Part shown: piece after piece, positions 9,976-20,611 of the stretch
How positions within the stretch are numbered: position 1 is the first letter of the stretch
How the letters are laid out: each line of letters begins with the position of its first letter
Assembly (NCBI GenBank): GCA_948144175.1
Contig: CANXME010002567.1
Location: forward strand, 1 to 64,000
Length of the DNA: 64,000 nucleotides
Reading direction: 5' to 3'
From: Closterium sp. NIES-65
Lineage: Eukaryota; Streptophyta; Zygnematophyceae; Desmidiales; Closteriaceae
Position numbers and translations under genes: made by a program
The notes under the pieces: generated by a model
Told to the model about the DNA's origin: nothing
What the model saw: the letters and a program-made list of their open reading frames with translations, nothing else
Databases searched by the model: none

Positions 9976-11358
9976 GTGACCTTTCCTCTTGGTGGTCATT
10001 CGGGCGGAACGAATAATCAGATGAGGTGGTTTATGGCGATGGAATTCCGTGTACTAGGTAAATCCCTGGGTAATGGATGCCCAGTGGAAGATGGAGGTTG
10101 ATGGTGGTCATGGTGTGAGGAGGAGAGGGGCGTAAGTGGGGGTTGAGAAGGTGTTGTGTTTGAGATAGTTTGGATTGGGGGTTCAATAGGGAGTGGGGGG
10201 GCATGGGGGGTAAAGGGCAGTGGGGAGTGGTTTGAGTAGGTTCAGCCGCAGTGGTGGCTATCATGTGGCTCGTTGGAATGAATCATGGGGAGAGCAGAGA
10301 GTCTCTCGGGCAGCCCAGTGGAGCTCCATGGCAGGCTCTCTGGTACTGTTGGAACCTTCCTGCCTTTTCAGGCGCCTCAGAGAAATCTCCACTGGGGAGC
10401 CTCAGAGCTATCATACCGGTGGTTGCACGGCAGGCTTTGGTTGATGCAGTAGGATCCTCCTGGCCTGTGACACTGGGGCTGGTTCTTACGGCTCTCTGCT
10501 TTCGGCATGATTCCGATCACATGATGGTTGGCATTCGGGGCTAGTGAGTTGTCGTGTGTTTTTCTGTGTTTGGTTGAAATGTCGAGTGTTGCATTACTTG
10601 TAATCTAGCACAAACCCTAATGGTACAATGAGTTGCGCATGTTGCACATTTTGAGAAAGACTGCCTCCTGCATTATTGGCTTAGGGTTTGTTGACTACAC
10701 TAGAATTCTTTAACAACAAAAAGAATTGCGTCTGGATATCGGAACTGCACAACTGAGGCATTGAGCACCCTATACACGTGTATCTCTTGTTCGCGTGTAT
10801 CTCGCCTCGCCAGACATTGCACGCTTGGCAGTCACGGCTTGGGAGTCTGGGACCTCGACCCGCGCGAAGCCACCATATCCCAGACCAGGCCAACTATAGC
10901 TGAGCTGGAAACTGCAGTTTTGTTGCAGTCAAGAAAGGAAAGTTGTTACTGCTGGGTCGGAAATTTCAAGTTGTGCGACGCGCCCGAGCCTCGATGGAGT
11001 TAATCTACCAATATTCCAGGGGCTCAGCTAGTGATTCGAATATTGTAGTTGAAACACCAGCACCTAGCACAGACAGTGGAATTATGGCTGGTTAAGCATC
11101 AGCAGTCCCAAACTGGTTCTTAAGCAGGGCCAGTCTGTTTACTGATTGTCTGGAACCCCTGCCAATTGTGATGGTTTCATGCGAGCCTTTTGTTTCGGGA
11201 GGCTTGTAGGGTGACCTCGTTTGACATTAGCAAACAGCTGCTCCTTGCCCCTCATTGAATGCGACCAATGCTTGTGGCCTTGTTCGTTACAGACGCAACC
11301 GTTCTTGTCTGTGCTGGGATCCGCGAAATATCTGACCAGGCGTTCTTCCTTCCAACTC
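9976..11358. other. Intergenic; nothing recognised
   Basis: No open frame with family likeness, no long repeat and no RNA gene seen on either strand. Confidence 0.5.
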
Positions 11359-12042
11359 GGGCCAACATCATAGACATGCAAATTAGTATGGTAACCCTAT
11401 CCAACGGTATGCAAAACCGTCGATACCCTAGTTCTGCTGCGCAAGTTTGTCTGGTAGCGCCACTCAAAACACTGTCTAACAGCTGACGCAGAACAAAAAA
11501 GGAAGAAATATGAGATGTAATCGGCTGCATTTTCGATTTCGTATTTTCGTGGTTCTTACCGCGCCCCGTTTGGCGTCTAACAAATATTCCTCCAGACTAC
11601 TATTTTCCGCTGAATGTGCACGATACATTTACGAAAGAATCCAATCCATTGGAATGAAATTATACGGGGTCCGTTTTGTAACAATATATTGCACCCAATA
11701 TATTGCTACTTAGAAGTGCTAGGCCAGGGCTGGAAAACAATAAAAACCCATAGGGAACTGGACTCATTTCTGGGAGGGATCAACCCTAAACACGGGAAAG
11801 GACATTGTTTTTAGGGTTGATGCCTCCCTGACGCATCCCGTTCCGATTGGGTTTTATGTTTTTCTTGGCCCGAAGAAATCACGTCTTAGTGCGAAGGCAA
11901 GCGCGGTAGGGATCACTGCTCGAAATAAAAACAAACGCGGTAGTAGGGCAGCATGTCGATAGATCCAAAACTGAGGTAAGACGGTTTTGCATACCATTGG
12001 ATAGGGTTACCATAAACATCTGCATGTCTATGATGTTGGCCC
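11359..12042. mobile_element. 684-bp non-autonomous DNA transposon with about 63-bp terminal inverted repeats
   Basis: The left end GGGCCAACATCATAGACATG through GCAAAACCGTC (11359-11421) reappears inverted at 11980-12042 with about six mismatches. The flanks carry TTCCAACTC on the left and TTCCAACCTC on the right, a plausible 9-bp target duplication with one indel. Long inverted ends plus a 9-bp duplication suggest a Mutator-type element. It encodes no transposase. Confidence 0.75.
11722..11870. mobile_element. Foldback (hairpin) element nested in the 684-bp transposon
   Basis: The arms start GGCCAGG ... AAAACAATAAAAACCCA and end TGGGTTTTATGTTTTTCTTGGCC. Closer in, GGGATCAACCCTAAA pairs with TTTAGGGTTGATGCC. 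The whole stretch is an imperfect palindrome typical of a hairpin MITE. Confidence 0.65.
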
Positions 12043-12586
12043 TTCCAACCTCACTTCCTTCGCTCATGCGGAACAATCGGACGCAGGCCGCCAGCCAATT
12101 GACAGAGACCAACCCCTGTCATGCCAGCAGTCCTCAGGTCAAAGCACTGCCATAGTTGGTCGCCCCAATTTCCGAAATGCTGAGGTCACACCCCGAAAAT
12201 TCACGCATCGCAAGTGCCTCGACGCGGTGACACCATTGCTGCCACGCGTGAGGTATCCAATACACGTACATGAAACCGAAATCTGCCCCACTTCTCGGGA
12301 GTCGGGACTGGAGGGAGTCACGGTGTCGCGATCTGACCCCGCCCCTGGACTCTATCTCCCCCAAAAACGAAATCGCGTTGGGAATGATCGCCAACAGAGC
12401 CTCTGCGTCGGGGCTATGCTTGTCTTCCGGAGGCCAGCAACGGAATTTCTCAGTTCTCGCGGATTTCCTATCTCAGTGTCAGTACATTCTACATTCTTTC
12501 AATCAAACAAAGCGAGTAGCTAAAATTGTTACAGTCGAAGGCTGGGAAAATAGAGCACGGAGTGTGTACACCGATTACAATGAAGT
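12043..12586. other. Intergenic; nothing recognised
   Basis: Probable upstream region of the next gene. No motif is clear enough to name. Confidence 0.45.
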
Positions 12587-14653
12587 ATGGTAGTTCTGCC
12601 CGTCACAAAACTCCGTCATGACCATGTCGGTTCCCACTTTGCCGCCGCGAGAAAATCGCGCATTGCGAAATTGGAAATGCTTCTTCAATCCCCGTTAGAT
12701 CACTGCTGCTGTTCAGCATTTCCCAGTCAGCATTTTGCTGCACCAAAACCCACGTTTTGCTGCTCCAACCGAACAAGCACCGAATCACCTTTCTCGGGCC
12801 TGTCTTCACGCGGCGAGCACAGTCGCTTCTCTTTATCACGTCAGTGTTCAGACGGTTGTAACTCGATTTCGATGGATTGTGCCGTCAAATGTGTCTCCTG
12901 CGGACCTCAGCCCAAACGGATGCGTCACGAGGGCGAAGCGATACTTGATCCCGCATCCGGCGCTATCCTTCGGTCGCCTCATCCCCGCTCCATCGATGGA
13001 TATTTTCCTGACGACGAGCCTCCGATTTGCGCGAACAAAGCCGCAGCAGACGCCGCACGGATCGGCGAAGCTGACGTCGATCTGACACTCTCGCTCTCGC
13101 TCGGTGTTCTCAATAATAGCAAACAGAAATCACGTCGACAATACGTCGAACCCGATCCAGCCGCATCAATAAGAGAGAGAACCATCGAGGCGGCAGCTTT
13201 CGTGGCGGCGCGTTCTGCCAACGTAGCGGCGTTGGCGGAAGTTGCGCAGACTATCAGCGCTGCAAAGAGTCGAGAAACAGCCCCAGGCACAAACCGCTCC
13301 CCCCAAATTGCCAATTTAGCGATCAGTGATCAGCGAGGCGCTTCCAGCGGCAGAAGTATTGTCCCCGCAACCGTCCGTCATCCCGGCGCGGCTTGGTTGA
13401 GTCACGAAGCTTCTCCTCCTCTCGTCCAAGCGACACGCGGCGCGGACTCCTCGGAGGATCCCTTTGCAAGGTTTACGGAGCGCTACCAGATCATCTTGGG
13501 CGCAGGCGGCGCAACGGAAGCCGTTACCGCAGCGGCGGCGGCGGCAGCGGCGGCGTCTGCGGCGCAAATCGTGGCTCCATCGAATCATTGCGGAATACGT
13601 GATAACGCTGCATGCAATGACCACAAAGTACCACTATCATCGAGTAGCGCGGCGCGTGGCCAGCCGCATGACGACTCGTCAAACTTTGAAGTTTCAAACG
13701 CGCCAAAGCCAATCCCATCATCGCAGCTTGAAGTTTCCAACGAGCATCATCATGCGGCCTATGGTCGTCGGGAGCGGCCCTTCCGACCCGGAAGTCCCCT
13801 CGAGGCGACGATCACGGGCGGCGCCGCCGTTGAAGGTGCCGTTTTGGAGGGTACTATTACTAAGAGCGCTTCGGGCCGCGCCGGTCGGCAAAGCGCGGGT
13901 GTCGAAAAAGCATGGTGCACTCGTGAGTTGGAATCGCCTGCCGTCGCATGGTCGCCTGACGTCGCATGGTCGCCTGATGTGTGGTCCTCGTGCCTTGCTA
14001 CTGCTTTCTATGCGGCTGGGGATGCGGGAAGCTTTAATGGTGGGAGCGTGAATGGTGGGGGCGTGAGTAGCTTGAAAAGGGAGGCCTTGAATGCAAGAAA
14101 ACTGCCCTTGGATTCAATCTTATCAAATCCAAGGAGAAACAGTGGCAGCATCATGGAAGGCGCGAGCATTCCTCGCAGGAATTGGAGCTGTAACGATGTC
14201 ACCCCCACTGGGAGCAGATCATTTCTCCGGCAACAGCAGCAGCACGTGACAAGGGCAGCAGCAGGAGCAGAGGCAGAAGTGGCTGTGTGTGCTTCAAACG
14301 CAGCAACGGCAGCAGCAGCAGCAGCAGCAGCAGCACCAACACAGCAGGCGCTGGGAGGAGGAGCAACAGCGGCAGTGCCAGCTCAGCATGCAGCAACGCG
14401 AGGTGTGTCGGATCCGTCTGGTTCAAGAGGGGACGGCTTGATGCAGCAGTGCAACGAGATTCCCCAGGGATCCAGCCCTGGTGGGGGGCGAAGTGTGTAT
14501 GACTCACATGCTGATATCTACGCGCGTGCTCTCAAATCCATGGGGGTCAAGACTGGAGGGGAGATATGTGTGGGACCAGTGCCCCTTGTGAAGGTAAGGA
14601 GTCCGGTCTTGGGGGTTAGGAGGAAGGGAGAGTTGGATGCAGGTTTGTTCTGA
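12587..14653 (+). CDS. Unrecognised protein with an EAR-type repressor motif
   Basis: One long open frame from ATG 12587 (688 codons). No DNA-binding domain is recognised. Residues 165-173 read DLTLSLSLG, which fits the LxLxL EAR motif that recruits TOPLESS-type corepressors in plants. Elsewhere it is low-complexity, with runs of alanine (around 312-324) and glutamine. A later ATG at 12872 (residue 96, MDCAVKC) is an alternative start, since the first 95 residues look unlike the rest. A strong donor AAG/GTAAGG at 14594 paired with CCCCGCAG ending at 14812 would splice straight onto TAA, giving 669 residues. The C-terminal stretch YARALKSMGVKTGGEICVG looks more structured. A nuclear repressor role is inference from the EAR motif alone. 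Confidence 0.6.
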   Translation: MVVLPVTKLRHDHVGSHFAAARKSRIAKLEMLLQSPLDHCCCSAFPSQHFAAPKPTFCCSNRTSTESPFSGLSSRGEHSRFSLSRQCSDGCNSISMDCAVKCVSCGPQPKRMRHEGEAILDPASGAILRSPHPRSIDGYFPDDEPPICANKAAADAARIGEADVDLTLSLSLGVLNNSKQKSRRQYVEPDPAASIRERTIEAAAFVAARSANVAALAEVAQTISAAKSRETAPGTNRSPQIANLAISDQRGASSGRSIVPATVRHPGAAWLSHEASPPLVQATRGADSSEDPFARFTERYQIILGAGGATEAVTAAAAAAAAASAAQIVAPSNHCGIRDNAACNDHKVPLSSSSAARGQPHDDSSNFEVSNAPKPIPSSQLEVSNEHHHAAYGRRERPFRPGSPLEATITGGAAVEGAVLEGTITKSASGRAGRQSAGVEKAWCTRELESPAVAWSPDVAWSPDVWSSCLATAFYAAGDAGSFNGGSVNGGGVSSLKREALNARKLPLDSILSNPRRNSGSIMEGASIPRRNWSCNDVTPTGSRSFLRQQQQHVTRAAAGAEAEVAVCASNAATAAAAAAAAAPTQQALGGGATAAVPAQHAATRGVSDPSGSRGDGLMQQCNEIPQGSSPGGGRSVYDSHADIYARALKSMGVKTGGEICVGPVPLVKVRSPVLGVRRKGELDAGLF

Positions 14654-15034
14654 TGAGGTCATGGGATCAAATCCTGCTGCTGGAAGGAGTGTGAAGTGAA
14701 AGTGCTGTGCTCTCCTGGCCTCATACCGCGAATATGCGTCTGCTTATACGGCTTAGACCTGTTGATCAAAGCTAATAATAATTGTCTATATTCTCCCCGC
14801 AGTAAGACTTGCGATTGCTCTTATTGAAAAGTGCATTCCATCACAGATGCGCTGCTGTTTGACTGCTCTGCAGTTCTGACTTTAACCACTAATTCTGCAC
14901 CACTGCAGGGAGCAAGTACCGTATCAGCAGCAGCAACTGCAGGGTAAGGTGCACTAATCTTGCTATGCTCTAGATTGCGGCACGTTGACCGCCACGCCCT
15001 GTTCCATCTCCCCACACCTAGAGGCATATGTGCT
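14654..15034. other. Short region between the EAR-motif gene and CTP synthase
   Basis: It holds the possible 3' intron and terminal exon of the upstream gene and the 3' flank of the CTP synthase gene on the other strand. Nothing else is seen. Confidence 0.4.
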
Positions 15035-18000
15035 TCAGAGAGAATCCAGGTAGCTTTGTAGCTGGCCTGAGGCTGCAAGGATTAGGCCTGGTGGGAAGAA
15101 AGGACCCAAGAACGGCAAGCAAGGGCGGAAGAGATCGAGAAGGGAAGAGCAAAGTGTGATGACAGGCAAGACTGGGGGGTTGGTGTAGCTGGAGAGAGAT
15201 CTGAGATAATAAGGTTCCAAAACTTATACTAACAGCAGAGTCTTAAAGGACAGGCAGTAAGGGGGGCTGGAGGAAACACATTAGAAGTCAAAATTAAAGA
15301 ATTGGGACGAAGAGGATAAGAGGGCATACCTTGGAAGGCAAGATAAATGGATGGGAGCCTAGAGGGCCGAGAAAAAGAGCATGAGAGGGCATACCTTGGA
15401 AGACAGGGGACGGCCGCCCTGGCCTGGACTTGAACTCTGGATGGTATTGGACGGCCAGGAAGTACGGATGCGATGGGATCTCCAGGATCTGACGGTTGAG
15501 AGTGGAGGAGACGAGCAGGGGAGGAAGGCAGGAAGCAGAGAGCGGTGTAAGGCGGTTGAAATGGTATTTAATGTGTGGAATGTAGACAACGGTTGTATCT
15601 GACATAAGAGAAAGAGAGGGAAGGGGAAGAGAAGGGAAGAATGCGAATCCTCTTCGCCAAACCCTACAGCAACTCAAAGTAACTCATGCAACCCCCCAAA
15701 AGCAGCGCCACCAGTGACATTTCCTCCTTTACTACCAAAAAAAAACCGTTCACAACCAGAAAAAAAAGCCGCTGCACGATTCAAAAAGCACGACCAGCTC
15801 TCCTGCTCGAATCTACTCACCTCCATGCGCCAACCAGATTCGTTCCGAGCTCTCGCTTTGCCATTAAGCCCACCCTCCTGCATGCCAGGAGCACTGCTCA
15901 CCTCCATGCGGCGCCCGGACTCGTCGCGGCCAACAAATTTCAGTCCCGCAGCTTCAAACTCGTCAATCATGTCGGGGTTGACCTCGTAGCGGTGCCGGTG
16001 CCGCTCACTCACACTGCTGTGAGTGCCGTACCTGATGGGTGGGTGGGTGGGTGGAGCGACGAACAGGTTCAAACTCGTCGATCATGTCGGGGTTGACCTC
16101 GTAGCGGTGCCTGTGCCGCTCACTCACACTGCTGTGAGTGCCGTAGCTGGCGGGTGGGTACAGCGGAGCATGAAGATAGAGGTATGCACGGTTAGAGTGG
16201 CTGGAAGCACGGGTACAGCCTCTTCAAACTCGTCGATCATGTCGGGGTTGACCTTGTAGCGGTGCCGGTGCCGCTCACTCACACTGCTCTGAGTGCCGTA
16301 CCGTACCTGGTGGGATAGTAGTGGCATGATTGTGATGGCATGGTTTTAGCGGTGCGATTAAGCTGCCTGCGTGATTGTAATGGCACGACTGTGTGTCTCA
16401 TGAGAGGATTTGCTTGGAGCATGAGGATTGGCACAGATTCATGGGGGCAGCCGGGGGCAGCAGGGGGCAGCCGGGGGCAGCAGGGGGCAGCAGGGGGCAG
16501 CCGGGCCAGCAGGGGGCAGCCGGGGGCAGCAGGGGGCAGCCGGGGGCAGCAGGGGGCAGCCGGGGGCAACAGGGGGCAGCAGGGGGCAGCCGGGGGCAGC
16601 AGGGGGCAGCCGGGGGCAGCAGGGGGCAGCAGGGGGCAGCAGAGAGCAGAAGGGTGCAGCAGGGAGGACTCACAGCTTGGCAGCGAGGCAGGTGGGCGAG
16701 TGGAGGACTGTGTCTCGCGCGCCCAGGCGCATGGTGGCGCCCATGTGCGTCTTGGATACCTCAGGCATGAAGACGATGCACGGGTGCGGTGATGCTGGGT
16801 CGAACTCCGTGCTGCTCGCCTTCGCATGGCCCAACACCTGTGAGTTGGAGTGGGGGGTGGGTTGCAGGAAGGCAGCCAGAAGGGAGGGGGGGGGATGCGA
16901 CAGGTGATGCTGGGTCAACCTCGGTCCTGCTCGCCCTGCCAGCACCTCAGAGTGCACTTTTCCACCAGATAGGAACAAAGGTCTTGGTGTAATCCTACCA
17001 GAGCGATTTTTCCAAAACCAAGAGGCTGTGCTGCTCGCACTCTCATGCCAAACATTGGTGCTTACATTCGTGCAACTCATTCGCACCAGGGATTCAATGG
17101 CTCTCACTGAGGCGCCGAATAATAAGCACTCAGATTCAATGAGGGCTCAAGAGGAAACATAGGTGCTTACATTCCGGGCGTACTCAATGACGGCGATCTG
17201 CATGCCGAGGCAAATCCCCAGGTACGGCACGCGGTTGGTTCGGGCGTAGTTTGCTGCAAGGATCTTGCCCTCCACGCCTCTGTCTCCAAAGCCACCCGGC
17301 ACCAACACCCCATCCGCTCTCTGCACACATGCAAGGCAAGACAGGATAGGCAGGAGGCAAGGCGAAAAACAACGCATGAGCAGAAGTTGACTGAGTCGAC
17401 TTGATGTCATCTTGGCCTCCAACACCCCATCCACGCCTCTGTCTCCCAAGCGACCAGGCACCAAAACCCCATTTCCTCTCTGCGCACATTCAAAAGAACG
17501 AGCGATCATTGATGATTGCCGGCGATCAGCGCAGTGTATTAAACAGGAATGGGTGAAGGCCGAGCAGGTAAGGGGTACCCTAGCGAGCCTTAACGTACCT
17601 GCCTTGCAATTAGCAAATTGCCTTGATGCATCCACTAGCCAGGGTGGCATGGCATGGCATGATACATGGTGGCAAGTCAGTGCCTTGTGAGTGCGTAAAC
17701 ACTCACCTTCTTTGCGGCGCCTAGAAAATCATCCACTAGGCAGGGTGGCATGGCATGATAAATGGCGGCATGTCAGTCCAGGCATGTGAGTGCATGAACA
17801 CTCACCTTCAAGGCTGCCCAGGCTTCATTATACAGGTCTGGACTCTGGTGGGAGCATGAAGGGGCGCACAGTAGGAGGCATGGAAACCACGTGGCAAAAG
17901 ATGGCAGGGAGTATTAGGCTGGAGAGTTGGTTGCAGGTTTCAAATTTCAGACAGTTTGTGTTGCCTAATCGCGTCAGTAACGGACAGGCGGGCTGCGGCG

Positions 18001-20563
18001 GAGGCCTTACTTCAATCAGCTCGTGTTGTTTTGAAATCTCAAACGGTTTGTGTTGGCTGGTATTGGGGGGAGACGTGAGACTGGAAGCTGTAAGCCCACA
18101 CTTTTGCTTGGCAGCATATGGCTGGCAGGGACTGCACGCACCTCTTGCTTGGCAGCATTCTCGAGGTCAGATGATGCCACCCATTCGATGATGAGCTTTC
18201 GCCCACTTGCCATGGCTGCATGCTGTAGCGCCTGCACGCAGAGAGAGGGGATGAGGGAGGAGTGGAGTGGAAACAACTGGAAAGGAAGCCAACGGGAAAG
18301 GAACACAATGAAAAGAATGGAAAAGAATGGAAAGGCTGTAGCGTGGCAGGCAGGCTGTGTAGTGCATACCTTGAGCACTGAGAGGTAGGAATCGGAGAGG
18401 CCCGTGTATTTGCCCACCATGGCAATGCTGACCTGGTGGCATGGCACAGCATGGCACACACAGAGAGGGTGGGGAGGCGGGGAAGAAAGGAGAGGTGGGG
18501 GGTTGGAGAGGTGAGAGAAGAGGGAGGTAGGAGTCAGAGAGGCCCGTGTACTTGCCCTCCATGGCTATGCTCACCTGGTGGCATGGGCCACACAGAGGGG
18601 TGGAGAGGTGAGGGAGAGAGGGCACGGGGGGGGTTGAGAGGTGCGAGACAAGAGAGGGAGGGTTAGGGGTTGAGGCCTGTGTACTTGCCCTCCATGGCAA
18701 TGCTCACCTGGTGGCATGGTGGATATGGGCGAGACAAGTGGGAGAGACGGACGGAGAGGTGGGAGAAGAGGGAGGGAGGGTTACGGGGAGAGGCCTGTGT
18801 ACTTGCCCTCCATGGCAATGCTCACCTGGTGGCATGGCATAGCATGGCACACATGGGCGGCCGAGGAGGTGGGGGGTGGAAAGGTGAGAGAAGAGGGAGG
18901 ATGGGAAGGTTCCCATGTGGCGATGCTCACCTGCTTGCGTGGCCGACCATGGGTATTGGGGAAATATAGAAACATATACATATATATACATATTTTGTTG
19001 AATTCAGCAAGGACTACAATGACCACCATGGCAACTCTCACCCTGCTGACGTGGCACACAAAGGGCTGGAAAGGAGTGGAACAGGGTGTAGGGGAGGGAA
19101 GGAGGGAGCAATGGTCAACCAAGCAACAGTCAACCTACCAATGTTCACACCACCAGCAAACTCCGCACTCACTGTCTCTGTGAGTTCGTCCCAGCTCTTG
19201 GCTCGGTGCGCCCATTCCTGGAGCTGAGGCTCGGAAGGCCTGCATCGGAGGATAACAAAGGTATTGTGAGGTGGGTGGTGGGCAGGCAGACAGGAGGGTC
19301 CGCATTGGTTGGTGGTCGGATGAGTCAGCCACTCTCACTTTAAAAATTGTATATTCCCGAAAATCACGGAAGAAGAGTGCAGAGATGGAGGAAGATCTAG
19401 ATCACACCCTCTCTCTCACTTTCGGTCAGCCACTCTCTCTCACTTTCGGTCAGCCACTCTCTCTCACTTTCGGTCAGTGAGATCACACCCTCTAGATCCA
19501 CGTGGTTCCAGAGTTGAAAGCTAAATCAAGAAGAGGGTGGCTCACACTTTCGGTCAGTGAGAGGGCAGGGAACGTACTCGATTTGGAACTGCTTGAGAAT
19601 GGACAGATGGGCGCCTTGCTCCTGAGAGACACGCGAGAGAGAAGCAGGGAGAGAGAGGGGTGTGAGGGGGAGAGGGCGTTGACGGGATGGGATAAGGAGG
19701 AGAGAAGAGGGGGGTGAGGGGAAGAAGAGGGGGGACAGAAACGAGTTAGCAGAAGCGGGGATGGGGAGGAGTGAGGAGGAGAGGGGAACTTCTAGTAGGT
19801 GCTGGCGCCCAAGCGAAGCAGACAATTCTAACAATCGGACTCAGAGATACAAGATGAAATCCCACCAAGCCTTATAAAATCCCTTTTTTTCCTCGCGAAG
19901 GTAGACCCAGGGATGTGAGATGGGTTGGTGGCAAGACTCACGAGCAGCAGCAGCGGGATGTGCCAGATGTTCTTGACGTCATGCAGGTTCAGCACGTTTT
20001 GCACCTGCGTTCATCCATAGGCGGGTGGGCGAGCGAGAGGCATTCGGGCATGAGGGCATGCGAGAGCGAGAGCATGACAAAGAAACGAAGCCTCCCATGA
20101 GAGTGCACCACGTGGTGCGGAACGTATTTCCCAACAACCCTCCACCCCTTCTCCCCTTTCCCTTTCCCAGCCCCAAGAGGTGCCGTGAGACCCAACCCCT
20201 CCCCCAACACCCCTACAGGCACTCACAAGCACGTGGCAGAACCCCCATCCCCCTGCAGGCACTCACAGGCACGTGGCAGAACCCCCATCCCCCTGCAGGC
20301 ACTCACAGGCACGTGGCAGAACCCCCATCCCCCTGCAGGCACTCACAGGCACGTGGCAGAACTGCGACAGCTTCTCTCGCGTGGAGGGTTCTAGGGGCTG
20401 GCAGGAGAAGAAGCAGGGTGGATTTAGGGGGGGCACAGCAGAAACGAGCACAGGAATTTGAGAACAGATGCGAAGGCCGAGGGAGAAAGAGTGTGGGGGG
20501 GGGGGGGGGGGGGGGGTCGGACAGAGAAGTTGACAGGAGTCGAGGGGCCAATAGGGGCCAGGG

Positions 20564-20611
<48 letters not shown>

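Noticed and set aside
16340..16907. [15 protein letters not shown] open frames
   Set aside because: They lie in an intronic minisatellite of CTP synthase.
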